64,000 nt of DNA, from contig CM072886.1 of the NCBI GenBank assembly GCA_037013685.1, forward strand, positions 63,728,933-63,792,932, in the 5' to 3' direction. The notes beneath the pieces were generated by a model. It was not told the origin of the DNA and made no database searches. It worked only from the letters and a program-made list of their open reading frames with translations. This DNA is from Acridotheres tristis (lineage: Eukaryota; Chordata; Aves; Passeriformes; Sturnidae). Numbering within the stretch: the first letter of the stretch is position 1; each line of letters begins with the position of its first letter. A program made the position numbers and the translations under genes. This document shows positions 51,701 through 64,000 of this stretch, piece after piece.

Positions 51701-54700
51701 TCTCCTGGGGTTTAATTTGCAATACTAACTTCCTCACAGCAGTTTATGCTTCAGTTCTGTCTTTTCAGCAGGCAGCATCAGGCTTGGCTCAACCCACAAT
51801 TGAGCTGCAGTTTACTTTCTTCTTTCTGCACCTCTCTGGGTTTAACTTCCAGCCCCCACAAGCAAAGTCCACCAAGTCAATCCTCCTCACAGGAATTCAC
51901 CTTGCTTGGCCTCTCCATCTCCATGAGTCCTCCCAGTCCCTGCCAAAGGCAAAGCCCAGTGCCTGGGAAACAAGTGCATCTGCCATGGGCTCAGCATCCA
52001 CACCACTACCGTTTTTCTCTGCTGAACACCAAGGGAAAGGATATCCAATTCTGTGCACATAGCAAATACACGTACCACGTGCCGGGCTGACTATGGTAAA
52101 ACCAGGAGCAGGGAGCACGAAGTCTCCAGGAGATCCATGAAGCTCAGCTCATCTTCTCTGCGCTGCCTCGGCTTCGTGGCAGGAACAGCAGCAGTCCCTG
52201 CCTGCAGTGGGCTCCCAGAGGGTTACACATTCCATGAGGCCAGGCAAAAATCACAATTCTCCAATTCCGTGCAGGCTCGTGCCCACGTGCTCCTCTCAGC
52301 CAAGGGAGGGATGTAAAAATCCTGCTGCTGGGTGTCCTCTGAGATCTGGAGAACTTTTTTCTCCTTCCGTGTAATTTCCCTTAATTACAGAAAGAGTGAT
52401 CAGGGCCCTTTCCTTGATGTAAAGCTGCAGGAAACGAAATTCAAGAGGCCCTTCACAGCTTCCTACTTAGCCAGCTTTATCTTGCTCAACACTGCAGTCA
52501 GGACTGCCCAAACCATTGCCAACCAGGAAAGCACAATAACAATGTCCCAGAAGCAGCTGCTATTTGTATGAAGGCAGACTTAACCGTGATTAAATGAAGG
52601 TTACAGTGAAGGACAAGCAGAAAAATCTGGAGAAGAGCAGGGGACAAGAAAAGAAAAAGAAAAAAAGCCTCCTCCAGCTTGAAGTTTTCTTACAGAAAGG
52701 GATCAAAGTAAATCTTACAACTTTTTGTGCAGTTAGAGGACCCCAGGGAATTTTGCTGTGCACTGATTCAGGTCCTCCTTTATTCCCAGTCAAGCTCAAA
52801 GAGAAACAGCCACAAGGGTGAGTAGCCATGAACATGAAAAGAAAAAATAGACTTTTACTGTTTTTTCATCCTGTGCTTTGTTTTTATGAAGGATATTAGG
52901 AGCAGTCCACCTAAAAGCTTTTTATCTCAGGAGGTGACTTGAGCTGGAAACAGGTACCTGTAATTAACTTGCATTCCAGAAGAGAAGTTAACTTTCCTGG
53001 ATTTTCTTCATGAGGCAGTTCAAAGAGAAATTAATTTTTGATGAATTAGCATGTGCATTCTGCAGTGCTTGACCTGCAGTTAGTTTTCAGGCCTCGCTGC
53101 TCTAGACACAGCTTTCACTTGTCCACTTGCAGATGTACTAAAGGAATAAGCACAACAGCCCTGCTGGAAACCTGTATCACTTCCATGGGAATTTCTACAA
53201 TGACAGAATGGACATTGCCAGAGCAGGGCTGCACTGCACAAGACACCTCATTCCACCCTGAAACAGCAGCAGGTGCAGCTGCCTTTGCTCCTGAGAAAGT
53301 GGAAATCCACAGGTCCCTCAAATACAGGCATTACACGGAATCACTTGTTCCATCCAAGAAGTAGAGCTGCTGAAGACACCAAGATACACAAATAAGAAAG
53401 TTTCTTCCTCACTCTCTCCTTTTCTCTCCACGGGGGTGGTGATGTTCAGAAATGCCTCCATTTGGATTAGCCTATATCTACTTTCAGTGTGAGACACCTC
53501 AGATGCAATTCATCCTGCCTACCTAAAGACATTTGCTTGTGAAATATCACCAGAGTCCCCATTAAGCTGATTAGAGTCCAATCTATATGATTAAATCTGC
53601 TTTAGGATAAATCCACAACAGGCTCCAATGGTTGATTGCATCTTCTTAGGTCTTCAAGGGCAGCCAAGACAAGCAGCTCAGGTGCAAATGACCACATCAC
53701 ACACTCCTAAATTTTGAGGATGACGGATACTACCTGAAGACCTACCTTCTGAAAGTTGGTGGGGCCACACACACAGCTCAAATCACAACCTGAACACTAA
53801 AATACTGCAGAAACTCATGGACTCTCCCAGGCCCACCAAGCCTGAAGCTGGTATTGGTAGCATCAAAACAGGTTCCAAGGGTTCAGCAAATCAGGGAGCT
53901 CCTGGAGCCTGAGCCAGCAAACGTCACAACCCACATCCAAGCTGAGTACCCCCAGTTCTGCCACCTCCTCCTGCCCTCAGACAGCCTCCAAGCTTTGCAA
54001 TCAGCCCTGGCTCTAAAGGCCCATCAACTAAAACATGCTCTGTGCCAAGTGGGGGAGAAGTTGGACATGCAAGTAACTCACACCTCTGTGCCTCAACTCT
54101 CCCAGCAGTTTTCTTGGGAGCTCTGTGCTTGTAGCAGTGCAAAGTCCAAGTGGTTACAGAGCTCCTTGCTTAGGTTGCTCTTCCTTCTCCCAGAGCAGAG
54201 AAGCACAGGAGAAGAGGAAAATGAGGTGGATTTCCTTAAGGTCACAGGGGTGGCTGATAGGTGAGCTTTAGCTCCCCTCCATAAGTACTCTGCATACATC
54301 TCTGGACATCTTACTGGAAAAGTGTAGCATGCAGTTTCAGACACTCATTTTCAGGGAGAGCATGCACCAGATGCCAGGTTAGGTGGTTTTGGCACAGAAA
54401 GGGCTGAATCACTAAGAAAGGCTAAAGGAGAGTCAAACGATAGAACAACTCTTAGCTTTGAAATGTTGGTTTCAAAATTATTTTCTGACAGAGTGAATTT
54501 GCTTTCTTCTTCTAGTTAGAAATGTCTTGTGAAAGTCTTTTTTCATTTACTCTGAATACTTCTCCACTACCAGCACGTATGCCTCATCCCAATTTTGTCT
54601 GTTTTTCTCCTCATATGAGAATGAGGATGACACAGCTGCAAACAGTAAGTACCTTACATGGTGAGTATGTAGATCCAGCTGAATGAGATTTCATATTTTT

Positions 54701-57441
54701 GTTTTCCTCTTCACGATATTTGAGGGGAAAAAATCCTTCTAAAGAGCTTATTCTCAGTGCTGTATCTAATGATACAAGAAAAGCCTTGTATCAGCCAGGT
54801 ACTGCCTATGCAGTGACCTGCAGTGGCAGCTGGCAGCACAGGAATAGTCATGTATTTAGGCACTGTGCTCATTAGCTGTTAACCAGATAGAGAAGTGTCA
54901 AGGTACTCCTAAGCTACTTCCGTCCCACAAACAAACAACATATTATTGGATGAAACAAAAGCACCCACCTGGAGGCCAGCACAGGATATCAGTATTACCA
55001 CACAGTCCAGAGCCCCGCAGTTGACTGGTTTTCCAGCAAGTGATTCTGCCTCAGGCTATGGGGGGAAGTCCCATAATTCATGTATTTCATATGAAGCCAT
55101 TACAGCTCATGCACTACTTCTCAGTGGGGGTCTGTTACAGTTGTTTTCCTGCTAAAATTCCCATAATAGGCAGACACAGGAACCTGTGGCATCTCTTCTA
55201 CAGCAAACCAAAATCTTTGGAGCAATCCATCTGATCCATATAAATTATTCACAAGTAATAACTTCAGCAGAAAATGCCAATCTTTAATTCCAGGCAAGGT
55301 AACAGAGCATAAAATCTCCATGCTCTGTGATCATTGCTCAGTTTCTCATCCTCTAAAAAACCCAATCAAGTAGAAAAGTGAAATTCAATGTTTCCTACAT
55401 GAATGCATACATGGCTTCCCAGGAGGACATTGTGTGACAAGCAGGAGGCCATTTAAGCAGGCTCTGTTCCTTGGCAATGCTGCTTTTCCACAGACTCAAC
55501 GATGAAGGCACAAGCCTTACACACACAAAAGCCACAGCTGTGGCTCCATCACCAGCTGATATCTATTTTTAAAGCTCTCTCCACACACACAGCAGCGAGT
55601 CCACCAGGCCTGGTTTGTCTCTAGCTCTTGCACTTCAGGTAAAGAACAAGTAATACCTTTTGCACAAGTAGGAACTAATTAACTTTTCAAAGCTTCCTTA
55701 CATAGGTGAAATCAGCTACAGGAGTGTGGGACAGTCTCACACCTGCTGGCTGCAGCTCAAAGCCCAAAGGCAGAGCCCAGCTCTGATCTCTGCTGGTCCT
55801 GCTCATGTGCAGGGCATCCTAGGTGGGCAAAGTTGCCATCTCCTTCTATGTTCTGCACTGGGTGCTGGCTTCTTACTGACTGTTCATAGCAGTAAATATG
55901 ACAGGTGTTTGTGAAACAAAGGAAAGGTTTTCTTCCTTCTCAACTTTGGAGACTTTTTTAGTTGAGAGGATGTGAGTGTATTCTGTCGGTTTTGTTCTCC
56001 GAGCATTTCTAGCTATCAGCCTGACAACATTTAAGAAAGTAAGAACTTCCCAAGTGGGTCAGGCCATGGAGCACACATCCCCATATTCCATTTCTGAAGG
56101 GGCTTAGGGTACATTCACTGGACGACTATCCCTAGTGCTCATAATCATTGGATGTTGGATGTCAGGATACAAAGCACTGACTAAACCTCTCATTATCCCA
56201 TGAACTTGGGATTTGCCCATGGAAATATCCATTAGTTGGTATCTCCAGGTCCACAACCTTATCTTTATTACATCTGTGGCAGCAGATTATAGGTTTTCAT
56301 TACCTGCTGTGTGAAATGTTTATCTACAGGTGGGACATCCCAAGAAATGTGTAGCTGCAGCCACCACTGAAGTGCTAGAAGATACTGGTCCCGTCATGTA
56401 CCTGTACCTTGAAATGGTGTCCTTAGTCTCTTGTGTTGTATTTCCTGAGTAGGAACACTGAACCCACCAGCCCCACCACACTTCCCTAATCCTGGCACAC
56501 TTTCTTCCTTTCCCTAGGACAGGCTCACTGTGCTGTCTATCACAATTACTTTTGAAGCACCCTCCAGTCGTGCTTAAAGTGTTGGTGATGAGCACCTCTC
56601 ATCTAACATGAACTGAGAGCGAGGGTCTTGGAGAATGGATAAAACACAACGTGAAGTGTTTTCTGGTTTTGTAGACAGATCCTGGCTAGTCAGCCTTGGG
56701 CTGGAGTCTGGATAAGAGAAAAATAGAAGCCCTGTATTTTTTAGCCTCAAACACCACACATAAAAAAGGTTGGCTTTAGCTCTTCCTCCTGCTGGCCAGA
56801 GGGCAGAGGCTTCTTCCTCCTGTACAAGCTCCCGCAGGACAGGTGGGTGGCCACAGCTGCAGTGGTCCAGAGCATTGGCAAGCACCTACCTTCCAGTGGC
56901 ATCTGTGCTCCCCATGGAGCTGCCTGCTGCAATGCAGAGGAGTGGTGTAAGAGCCAGTGCCACCCTCAGCCCTGCTTCGGTGTTACAGACAGCCCAGTTT
57001 TTAATCCCAGCATTTATTCTCAGTTTTGACTTCAACAGTCTTGCAAACACTAGAGATCACTAGACTGAAACAGATGAAGTCTCCTCAGGCACACACCTGC
57101 ACAGCTGGAATAGCCTGAATTTCCCTGGCAAGCCAGACAGACTGAAAAAAAAAAATTGTTTCTGTGTTTGTTTTTAATGCCAGCAACCCTCTAAGTGTAA
57201 ACGCTAGATTTGCTAATGGGGACTCACTGTAAGTCTTGAGTAATAAATGAGGGACTCAACAAGGGGAAAACAGGTTTCTCCACAGCCTTGTGCAACAAAG
57301 TGGTTCCTCCTCCCTTAGACTGAATACAGAGTCATTAGCAGTGTAACTCAACAAGGCTCCCACAATATCTCTATCTCCTAGCTTTTCTCAAGGATTTTGG
57401 TCTTTAATGCAAGGCAAATGTTACACAGGCTGTCCGTCCCC
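48731..57441. other. Intergenic region downstream of NEDD9
   Basis: I see no gene, ncRNA or young transposon. The longest open frame here (190 codons from 51490) has no recognisable domain, start context or codon pattern and is taken as chance. Short A- and T-runs occur, for example at about 50782-50790. Confidence 0.6.
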
Positions 57442-57524
57442 AAGTCTAATATTAATATTGTGCTATTAATATACATTTTATATTAATAGTAGGCTACTAT
57501 TGGACTAATACTAATATTAGACTT
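57442..57524. repeat. Nested AT-rich inverted repeat (hairpin/cruciform)
   Basis: The outer arms AAGTCTAATATTA (57442-57454) and TAATATTAGACTT (57512-57524) are perfect reverse complements. Inside them CTATTAATAT (57463-57472) pairs perfectly with ATATTAATAG (57480-57489) around a 7-base loop. AATAGTAGGCTACTATT (57485-57501) is a further near-palindrome. The element type is unknown; it could be a small MITE remnant or a simple AT palindrome. Confidence 0.8.
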
Positions 57525-58172
57525 CGGGAGAAGGTGTTAAAGTAAGCTGATCATGAGCCCTTGTTTTACCTGCTCAGTAACTAGCAGGATTTAGACCAGC
57601 TTTGATGGGATGGAATGTCACGTCACATCTCAACTGTGAGAAGCATGAGGATGCACTGTCAAGAACTGGTTTTGAAGAGATCTGGGCAGCAGGCAGCTTT
57701 CTCTTGCCATCAGGCTGGGGAAAAACCCCACAAAACCCCACAACACTTTTCCTAAGCTGCTGTAGATACTGGTACAGTATGTTTGTAACCTTAAGAAGTG
57801 CTGCTGTGGTGTGTTTTGTAGGCTTTTCTATTTTTTTTCCTTAGGCACGTGAGAGTTAAGAAAAGCAGACTTCTCTTGGCATTTTTGAGACCTCCCTTCC
57901 TGAAGCAGATAGTTTTGAGGTCACTTTACAAAGTAAAGTGCCAATGCCCCTAGACTTGAGGCTCCATGCGTTCCCACAGGTTTTTTAGCATGCAGAATAC
58001 AGCCAAACAAGAACCAGGCTCAATTCCTACAGGCAGCTGCCCTTGTACTTTCCAAAGCCACTAAATAACAGCAGAGTTACTATTAATAAATAAATAGAAC
58101 GACAGCCCCGGCAAAGTAGCTCAGCAGCATCGATCCTGCCAGGAGGGCTGGTCCCCAAAGCCTGGCGGCCCG

Positions 58173-58185
58173 TGCCATCTAGTGG
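58173..58185 (-). promoter_or_regulatory. CTCF core motif match
   Basis: On the - strand the sequence reads CCACTAGATGGCA, which fits the vertebrate CTCF core CCACYAGRKGGCR at every position. It lies in a local GC-rich patch within AT-rich intergenic DNA downstream of NEDD9. Occupancy is inferred. Confidence 0.6.
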
Positions 58186-58500
58186 TGACAACGCGCCCTT
58201 CCCCCCCGCAAACTGCATAATTAAAAGCCTCCAGGATTTTTCTATCTATTTCTTTATTTAGTATTTTCAGGCTGAATCTGAAGTGTCCGGTTCAGGGATA
58301 AGCGTTTTTCACTATCCATGACATCCCTTCAGGGCTCAGGAGAAACGTGAGGACATCCTGGAAGCAAGAACAAGGAAAAGTAAAATCAAGTCTACTCTCA
58401 GTATGTCAATCATTTGGAAAATGTAAAAACTAAGGCTGCAGTAAGTGTCACTGCTAGTAATTCAGAGCCACAGTCGTTAAGTGAACCTCGTGATTTTGCC

Positions 58501-58661
58501 CAGAGAAGCTGTGGATGCCCCATCCTTGAAAATGTTGGGTTGGATGGTGCTTTGAGCAACCCCATCTAGTGGCAGGTGTTCCTGCCCATGTCAGGGAGGG
58601 CTGGAACCAGATGATCTTTAGGGTCCCTTCCAGCCCAAACTATTCTGTGATTCTATGATTT
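58501..58661 (+). mobile_element. CR1 LINE 3' fragment, forward strand
   Basis: About 160 bp cover the CR1 3' UTR (GGTTGGATGGTGCTTTGAGC, CAGATGATCTTTAGGGTCCC) and the terminal ATTCTGTGATTCTATGATT. It is 5'-truncated and non-coding. Confidence 0.92.
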
Positions 58662-61600
58662 TGGAAAATAAAGAGGCTAACACAGAAATTCAGTAAGAGA
58701 CCTGAAAATCAGAGCCACAAAGTGAAATTCACAGGTCTCTGCCTTGGCATGGCCTCTCTCTGGCCTGGAGGAAAGATGAACATTTCCCCACGTGGCTGTA
58801 GTACCCATGCCGGCTCATGTTTGCCAATGTGCCCCCAACCCACTGACACCAGAGCTTGATCAGACTGGTTCTGTTCTTGGAAAACCGAAAATCAAGTTGT
58901 GCCAGGATCAGAAGTCACAGCAGACGTGGTGCCACCCAGCCACGAACACGAGAGGGCTTTAGGGGACTATCATCATTGCAGAGATGCTGCAGACCTGGCG
59001 TGTCCAGCCTAAGCACATCCTCTGCCTACGCCTTGCACACACCTGCACCAAGCTCAGCCCTCTTGCAACCACCCAGGTCACCAGGCAGCCTCTCCTGCTT
59101 CTCCTGAGGATGTTCTCAAAGCAGGGTCTTTCCAGAACTTGAGGGGAACAAATTTCTAAAAACTGAGACCACTCATCTTGGAAAGAAGTGGTGTGCAGGA
59201 GACAGATTTTGATGCATTCCACCACAGCAAGGAAATTGCCTAACATTTCTAAATATGGAAAAGACTAACAGCTGATCATCCGGCATCAAAAGACTCATTT
59301 GCCACAGGAACTGCAATTAACTCAAAATAAGCAAGAAGTTCTCACAAAGACAGAAGGCTCCTTATTAAGTCCTTAAATAAGAAGGAGCAGAGAGCACTGT
59401 GCTCGGAAGGTAGACTTTAACAAAAATTCAGTGTTGACATAGCCCCAGTGGTTGAACTTAGCACATAATAGTAGCATAACTTGCTTTGAGCCACAGCCTG
59501 TGTTACTTGCGAACAAACAAATTTGCTGGCAGAAGGCTTTCAACTCCCCATAAAAGATGCTAAAATACTCTAGTACAGAGGAGAGGAAATTGATGATGTA
59601 GAGCAAAGTATTCTTTGCAGTGTTCTGAGGAAGACACAGGTTACGTGTAACTTCTCATTTTGAAACTTCACTGTTACGTGTATGGAAGGCTGGATGTTTT
59701 GATTGTTCAGCACACCCAGAGCCAGGGAGGATTCACAGGCAAGTACCCCCTAGCCCACAGATCCTGCATCTTCTTCTTACCCTTCTCAGTTCAAGTACAC
59801 TGCCAGCATTTGGGACGAGTCATGGTGGCAGCAACACAAAACAAGCCAGCAGAGGCAGGTACACCACAAATAATATGTTATGTGTACAATATACTTGGAC
59901 AACAACCCCAGAGTGGCCACATTATGGCCCTATCCCATCTTCCCCTACATATTAGAGTCTCTCAGCTACCAAAGTTAAAGGAACATTTGTGCTATTCATT
60001 TCCCACAATGGAAACTGAAAAGCCCCGTGAATAGAAACATACGGAAAATAAAGCCCAAGATGTACTTGATGGTAGTGTCACCCTTTGTGAAAATAATTCT
60101 TTTGCCTGAAGTGGAGTCCAACACTGCTGTACGTCAACATTAGCCCTAGACCAGACAAGAGCCTTCTCCCAGGTGCTGTGAAGCAGGGCCAAAAAGTCTC
60201 CCTTCCATCCAGCTTTCCAGAGATAACACTGTGATTACAAACACCCACAGATGATCAAAACATAAGAGCTTCTGGTCAACATGAAGAACACAGCAATATT
60301 CACTTCTTAAACATTTAACATAAAACCCAGCACATTCACATTGCCAGCTTCCAGTCTGACCACAGATAAAAAATGTTCATGTAAGAACCTAAGCAAGATG
60401 TAACACTGCTTGTATTTTATAAAGATAGTGTATTTTAATTACATGGACCCAAGGCCATAAGGATAGCACGAGTGCCCATAGGGAAAGCATAGTACCAGTT
60501 AAAACAGCTTTTGGTGGAACTTGGGGCAAACTTGTACAATCCCACTGGGAATGGACCACAAAGGGGTTCCTTGGGATCAGCACCAAAGCAGAAAAGCAAG
60601 CACATGTTTCACAAGCACCTGACACCAGTTGCCCATCACTAATTGTTCTCACTTATATTAGCCCCCAACACACACTACCACATACAAATCCAACCTTCTG
60701 AGGTGAAAAGACCCAGGTGCTCAAGTCATATAACACCAGGACATTTTGCTGCACCCCATTAGTAGCCTGTTTTTATAAGTGAGAAGAGTGGGACAACAGC
60801 AAAAGTTTGTTCTCTCAAGATTATTTCAGATTTTTCTTCAAAATCTTCTTTTAATGTCTGATTATTAAATAAAATAATCCGGGCTATAATGTATGCATTT
60901 TACTTAACAGAAGCAGTAAGGGATGAAGCATGTTCTCACTTCCTTCTCCTGTACATCTTCATTTCCAAAATAATAACTTCCTACTTCACCAAGACACTTA
61001 TTTCAGAAAAACTACAGTCTACAACCAATCTTAGAAAGATCAAAAAAAGCAGAGTGGGGACACGGCTTGATTTTTTGGGGGTTTGCTGTTTGGTTTGTGT
61101 TTTTTAGTTGCTAAAATGAAATTATAACTTTCAAAGTATAAGGCAGAAATAAACACCTTTACTAACAACTACTCTAAAAGACATATATAAATCTGCCCTT
61201 TACAATGAAGTCATCTGCAGGTATTACACCAGCTAGAATGTGACTTTTGACAAGTCCTCTTTCGTAGTGTTTCACACTCAAGCAAGCAGACAAAGTCCCA
61301 TTCAAAAAAGTAATCAGGAAATCATTCAGATCAAATATTCATATCAAGTCTTGTTACTTTATTTTTCATCTGTGCAGTCAGTTAAAAGAACAGTTAATGA
61401 TGAAAACAGACAACCACAGAAGCTTTAGGTACAGTTTTGTAACACTGAAGAAGTAAATGACCACACTGAACACATTCTTTATGCTGGTCATTTCCAAATG
61501 AAACAGAAGGACATACACAGGTCTAGTCTAGTTCAGTGTAAAACCTGATATTAAGCAGCAACGTGATCACAAATTGCCATACTGTCACATACAACACAGG

Positions 61601-64000
61601 AAATTACTGCTTATTCAAAGTTATACAGCCCCTGCAACAAAGATGATATGACTATATTTAAAATAAGAACCCAAAATACATTCAAGATAACGGCTGCAAC
61701 AATAAGGCAATAGTTTTAAAAATAGATCCCACTAAACAAAACAAGACCAACTGTGCCACCTGTTGCCTTCATAAGGTTTCAGACTTGGATGAGTTAATTC
61801 AGAGTTAAGTGCTTACCCACCACTAATGTTTCAGAAGGACATTGGTAAGAACATCTGAAGACATGAGTATTGGACTGCCAGCAATCACAACTCAGGTCTT
61901 ATCACAAGTACATGTTCCACACACGCAGCTTCGCTCTTACATGTTTGCATGAAGCGCCCTGCACAAAGATTTCACTACAGTTTCCTTCAAGAAAAATTAT
62001 GCATTGACAGAAGACATTAGCATTTCAAAATTCTTCCAAACCACATTATATAAATATACCTTTGGCCTGCTACTAGTAAGATCATTAAAGCTATATGCTA
62101 GGCAGACAGCGTTATTGACAGCTACGTCACAACAACATTAAAAAAATAGCATCAGCTGTTTAAACAAAGAGACTGAAAGTAACTTTGAGGAGTGAAATGT
62201 ACACCTACAGACAGCATGGAAGGGAGAATGAAGTTGTTTGGCTAGAGCAGATGAGCTACCCAGACGTTCCACATCCATCTTATTGCATATTTGATCGGTG
62301 TCCTCATTCAAAACCACACGGATTTTTCCTTCATTATCTTGCTCCAAAGTCTTGATTTGTTGCACCTTCAGAGCTACCCTGAATTAGCTATGTGTATTGC
62401 CATAACTTCACATTTCTTCACGGCTCCTAGAAGCAGGGACTAAGTGACTGATTCTTAGCCAGGGACACTACAGGCATCAGCTGCTTGCTGTCTTCTGTGC
62501 ACTAAAGTCTAGATAAAATGAAGTGCAGTGGAGTGTCAATATCCTATGTCAGTACAGAGTATCTTTATTTGTAAGCCTATATTAGCAAAGCTTAAGACAA
62601 AGATGCTAATTTCTTAAGAAAAATGTCCCAGTTCTTGATTAGCACTGCTAGACTGGAAGTCTCACCATGTGACAAGACATAAGCACACAAGAAAATTGTG
62701 ACATTAAGTTGTGTGAGGCAAACTGAAAGCAGCAGGGAATAAAATCTGATCGCTTTTGCTCAGTTTGAATAAATGGGAATTTTACTAATTAAAGAAAAAA
62801 AAAAGCAAAAACAATCAACCATCATTAGACATTTCCTTGCCAGCACACAGAACAGAAGAGGAAACAATGTGTTTACAGGATATGTGCATAGCACTGCCTA
62901 ATCATGCTTCAAAATGTAACCTTATTCTTAATATATACATGCTAACAAATGAAACAAAGTCTTTTAGACTCCAAAGGAAAGTCAGGGCTGATCTTACGTA
63001 TTTTAATACTGAAACATCCAAATGATTTTAAGAAGTGAATGCCCCTCATTGGATTTTGATCACTATTCAAAACTGACAAATTAAAACATACAGACACTAA
63101 CAGAGTGCTCTTTTCCCAGATGTGGGCCTACTTGATAAAAAACCTAAGTTCTTCTGTTTTCAGCCATATAACTGAACCAAATCACAATTTGGAAGCCATA
63201 GGTTAAACTTCTCAACAGCTGAAGATACAAGACCAATTTTAAAGTCCTGATTAAGTTTTCACATATGGAACAATGATTGAAACACTACCACATATCCAAA
63301 CTTTGAGAGAAAACGGAAGCTGTTCAAGACAAGACCCATTGGCAGTTCTCTCATAACACACCAGAGGTGGTACATGCATGTTCCTCCTCTTTCCAAAATC
63401 TCATGCATCAATCTTCAGAGTTGCTAGATAAACAGAAGTGGAGCTCTTCATTCTGAAGTGCAATGTCAAAATAGATGTAGAACTCATCCTCAGAGAAAAC
63501 AGGAGCAACTGCTGATCACTGGTAAAAATCCGTAAGTCCTCCAGCAAACGTGAGGTACCAATTCCCTGCTGGAACAGAGTGCCCCAGCTATGTCTGATGA
63601 ACGGTAAGAGAGCCTTAACTGCCTCCAGGGAAAAAGTGATGCCAGATACCAAATACCTGATGTAAAGGTGTACAGGGAGAGCTAAGAGAAGTACTCAGTA
63701 TCCAAACACCAAAGATGACATTTCAGAATACTAAACAGTGAGTAGTGCATAACCCGGGCACCTCCCTGTCTCCGGCACAGGTTGGACTTGGAGTAAAAGG
63801 CTCAGGAAAAACATTCAGAAGCCTAGCAGGACTGTTTAACCTATATATATACCAAAACCAAGAAAACAGGTCTTGCCACCTGATTGCTTTCTTTGCATCT
63901 CCTTCTTTTAAAAAAGAGGAGATAATAAAAACCTCCAAATCATGTGCATCTAATATGTTTTTTCATATTTCATTTATAATTTTTATATATACAAGAACTT
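58662..64000. other. Unassigned flank; possible - strand 3' UTR of the neighbouring gene
   Basis: This is AT-rich sequence without recognisable coding exons on either strand. Candidate - strand poly(A) hexamers (TTTATT on the + strand) occur near 61358 and 62562. In human the gene beyond the NEDD9 3' end is SMIM13, convergent and with a long 3' UTR, so - strand UTR sequence is plausible here. The small SMIM13 protein itself was not found among the translated frames. Confidence 0.25.

Noticed and set aside
51490..52062. 190-codon + strand open frame
   Set aside because: It has no recognisable domain, no splice context and no codon signature, and it overlaps other frames of similar quality. 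Chance is the simplest explanation.
48731..64000. Endogenous retroviral envelope locus near NEDD9 (as in primates)
   Set aside because: I looked because primates carry such a locus here. No retroviral gene or LTR pair was seen; that insertion is primate-lineage.

Overview
The window looks like avian nuclear DNA. It holds one recognisable protein-coding gene with large introns, a GC-rich promoter, and five 5'-truncated copies of a CR1-type LINE, the dominant retroposon of birds. CR1 assignment rests on the characteristic 3' tail (ATTCTATGATTCTATG-like octamer repeats) and on remnants of the ORF2 C-terminus. I could not identify the species.

The gene is NEDD9 (HEF1/CAS-L), a CAS-family docking protein, complete on the + strand in seven coding exons: 10520-10531, 26577-27017, 42135-42236, 43097-43198, 43585-44808, 45147-45236 and 46068-46559. 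All six introns are GT-AG and phase 0. The joined frame encodes 820 residues, against about 834 in human. The layout is an N-terminal SH3 domain, a substrate domain with 14 YxxP motifs, a serine-rich helical bundle, a Src-SH2-type YDYVHL motif and a C-terminal FAT-like bundle.

Layout: 1-10.1 kb is non-coding and carries two reverse-strand CR1 copies, the second ending where the CpG island begins. About 10.15-10.95 kb is the CpG island, with tandem GC boxes, an octamer motif, two upstream ORFs and the four-codon first exon. Intron 1 (16 kb) contains a microsatellite and a GC-rich patch with a 9-unit minisatellite. Exon 2 holds the SH3 domain. Intron 2 (15 kb) contains an (AATCA)10 array and a tail-to-tail pair of CR1 copies. 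Exons 3-7 are clustered in 42.1-46.6 kb, followed by an AT-rich 3' UTR. From about 48.8 kb to the end there is no recognisable coding gene. This stretch holds a nested AT-rich inverted repeat (57.44-57.52 kb), a strong CTCF core match (58.17 kb) and a forward-strand CR1. In human, SMIM13 lies convergently beyond the NEDD9 3' end, so the last few kilobases could be the 3' UTR of that neighbour on the - strand, but I cannot show this.

I found no CRISPR array, operon, tRNA, rRNA or convincing undescribed protein system. The points most worth a second look are regulatory or structural: the uORF/start-codon overlap, the promoter G-tracts, a possible intronic poly(A) isoform, the CTCF pair and the nested hairpin.
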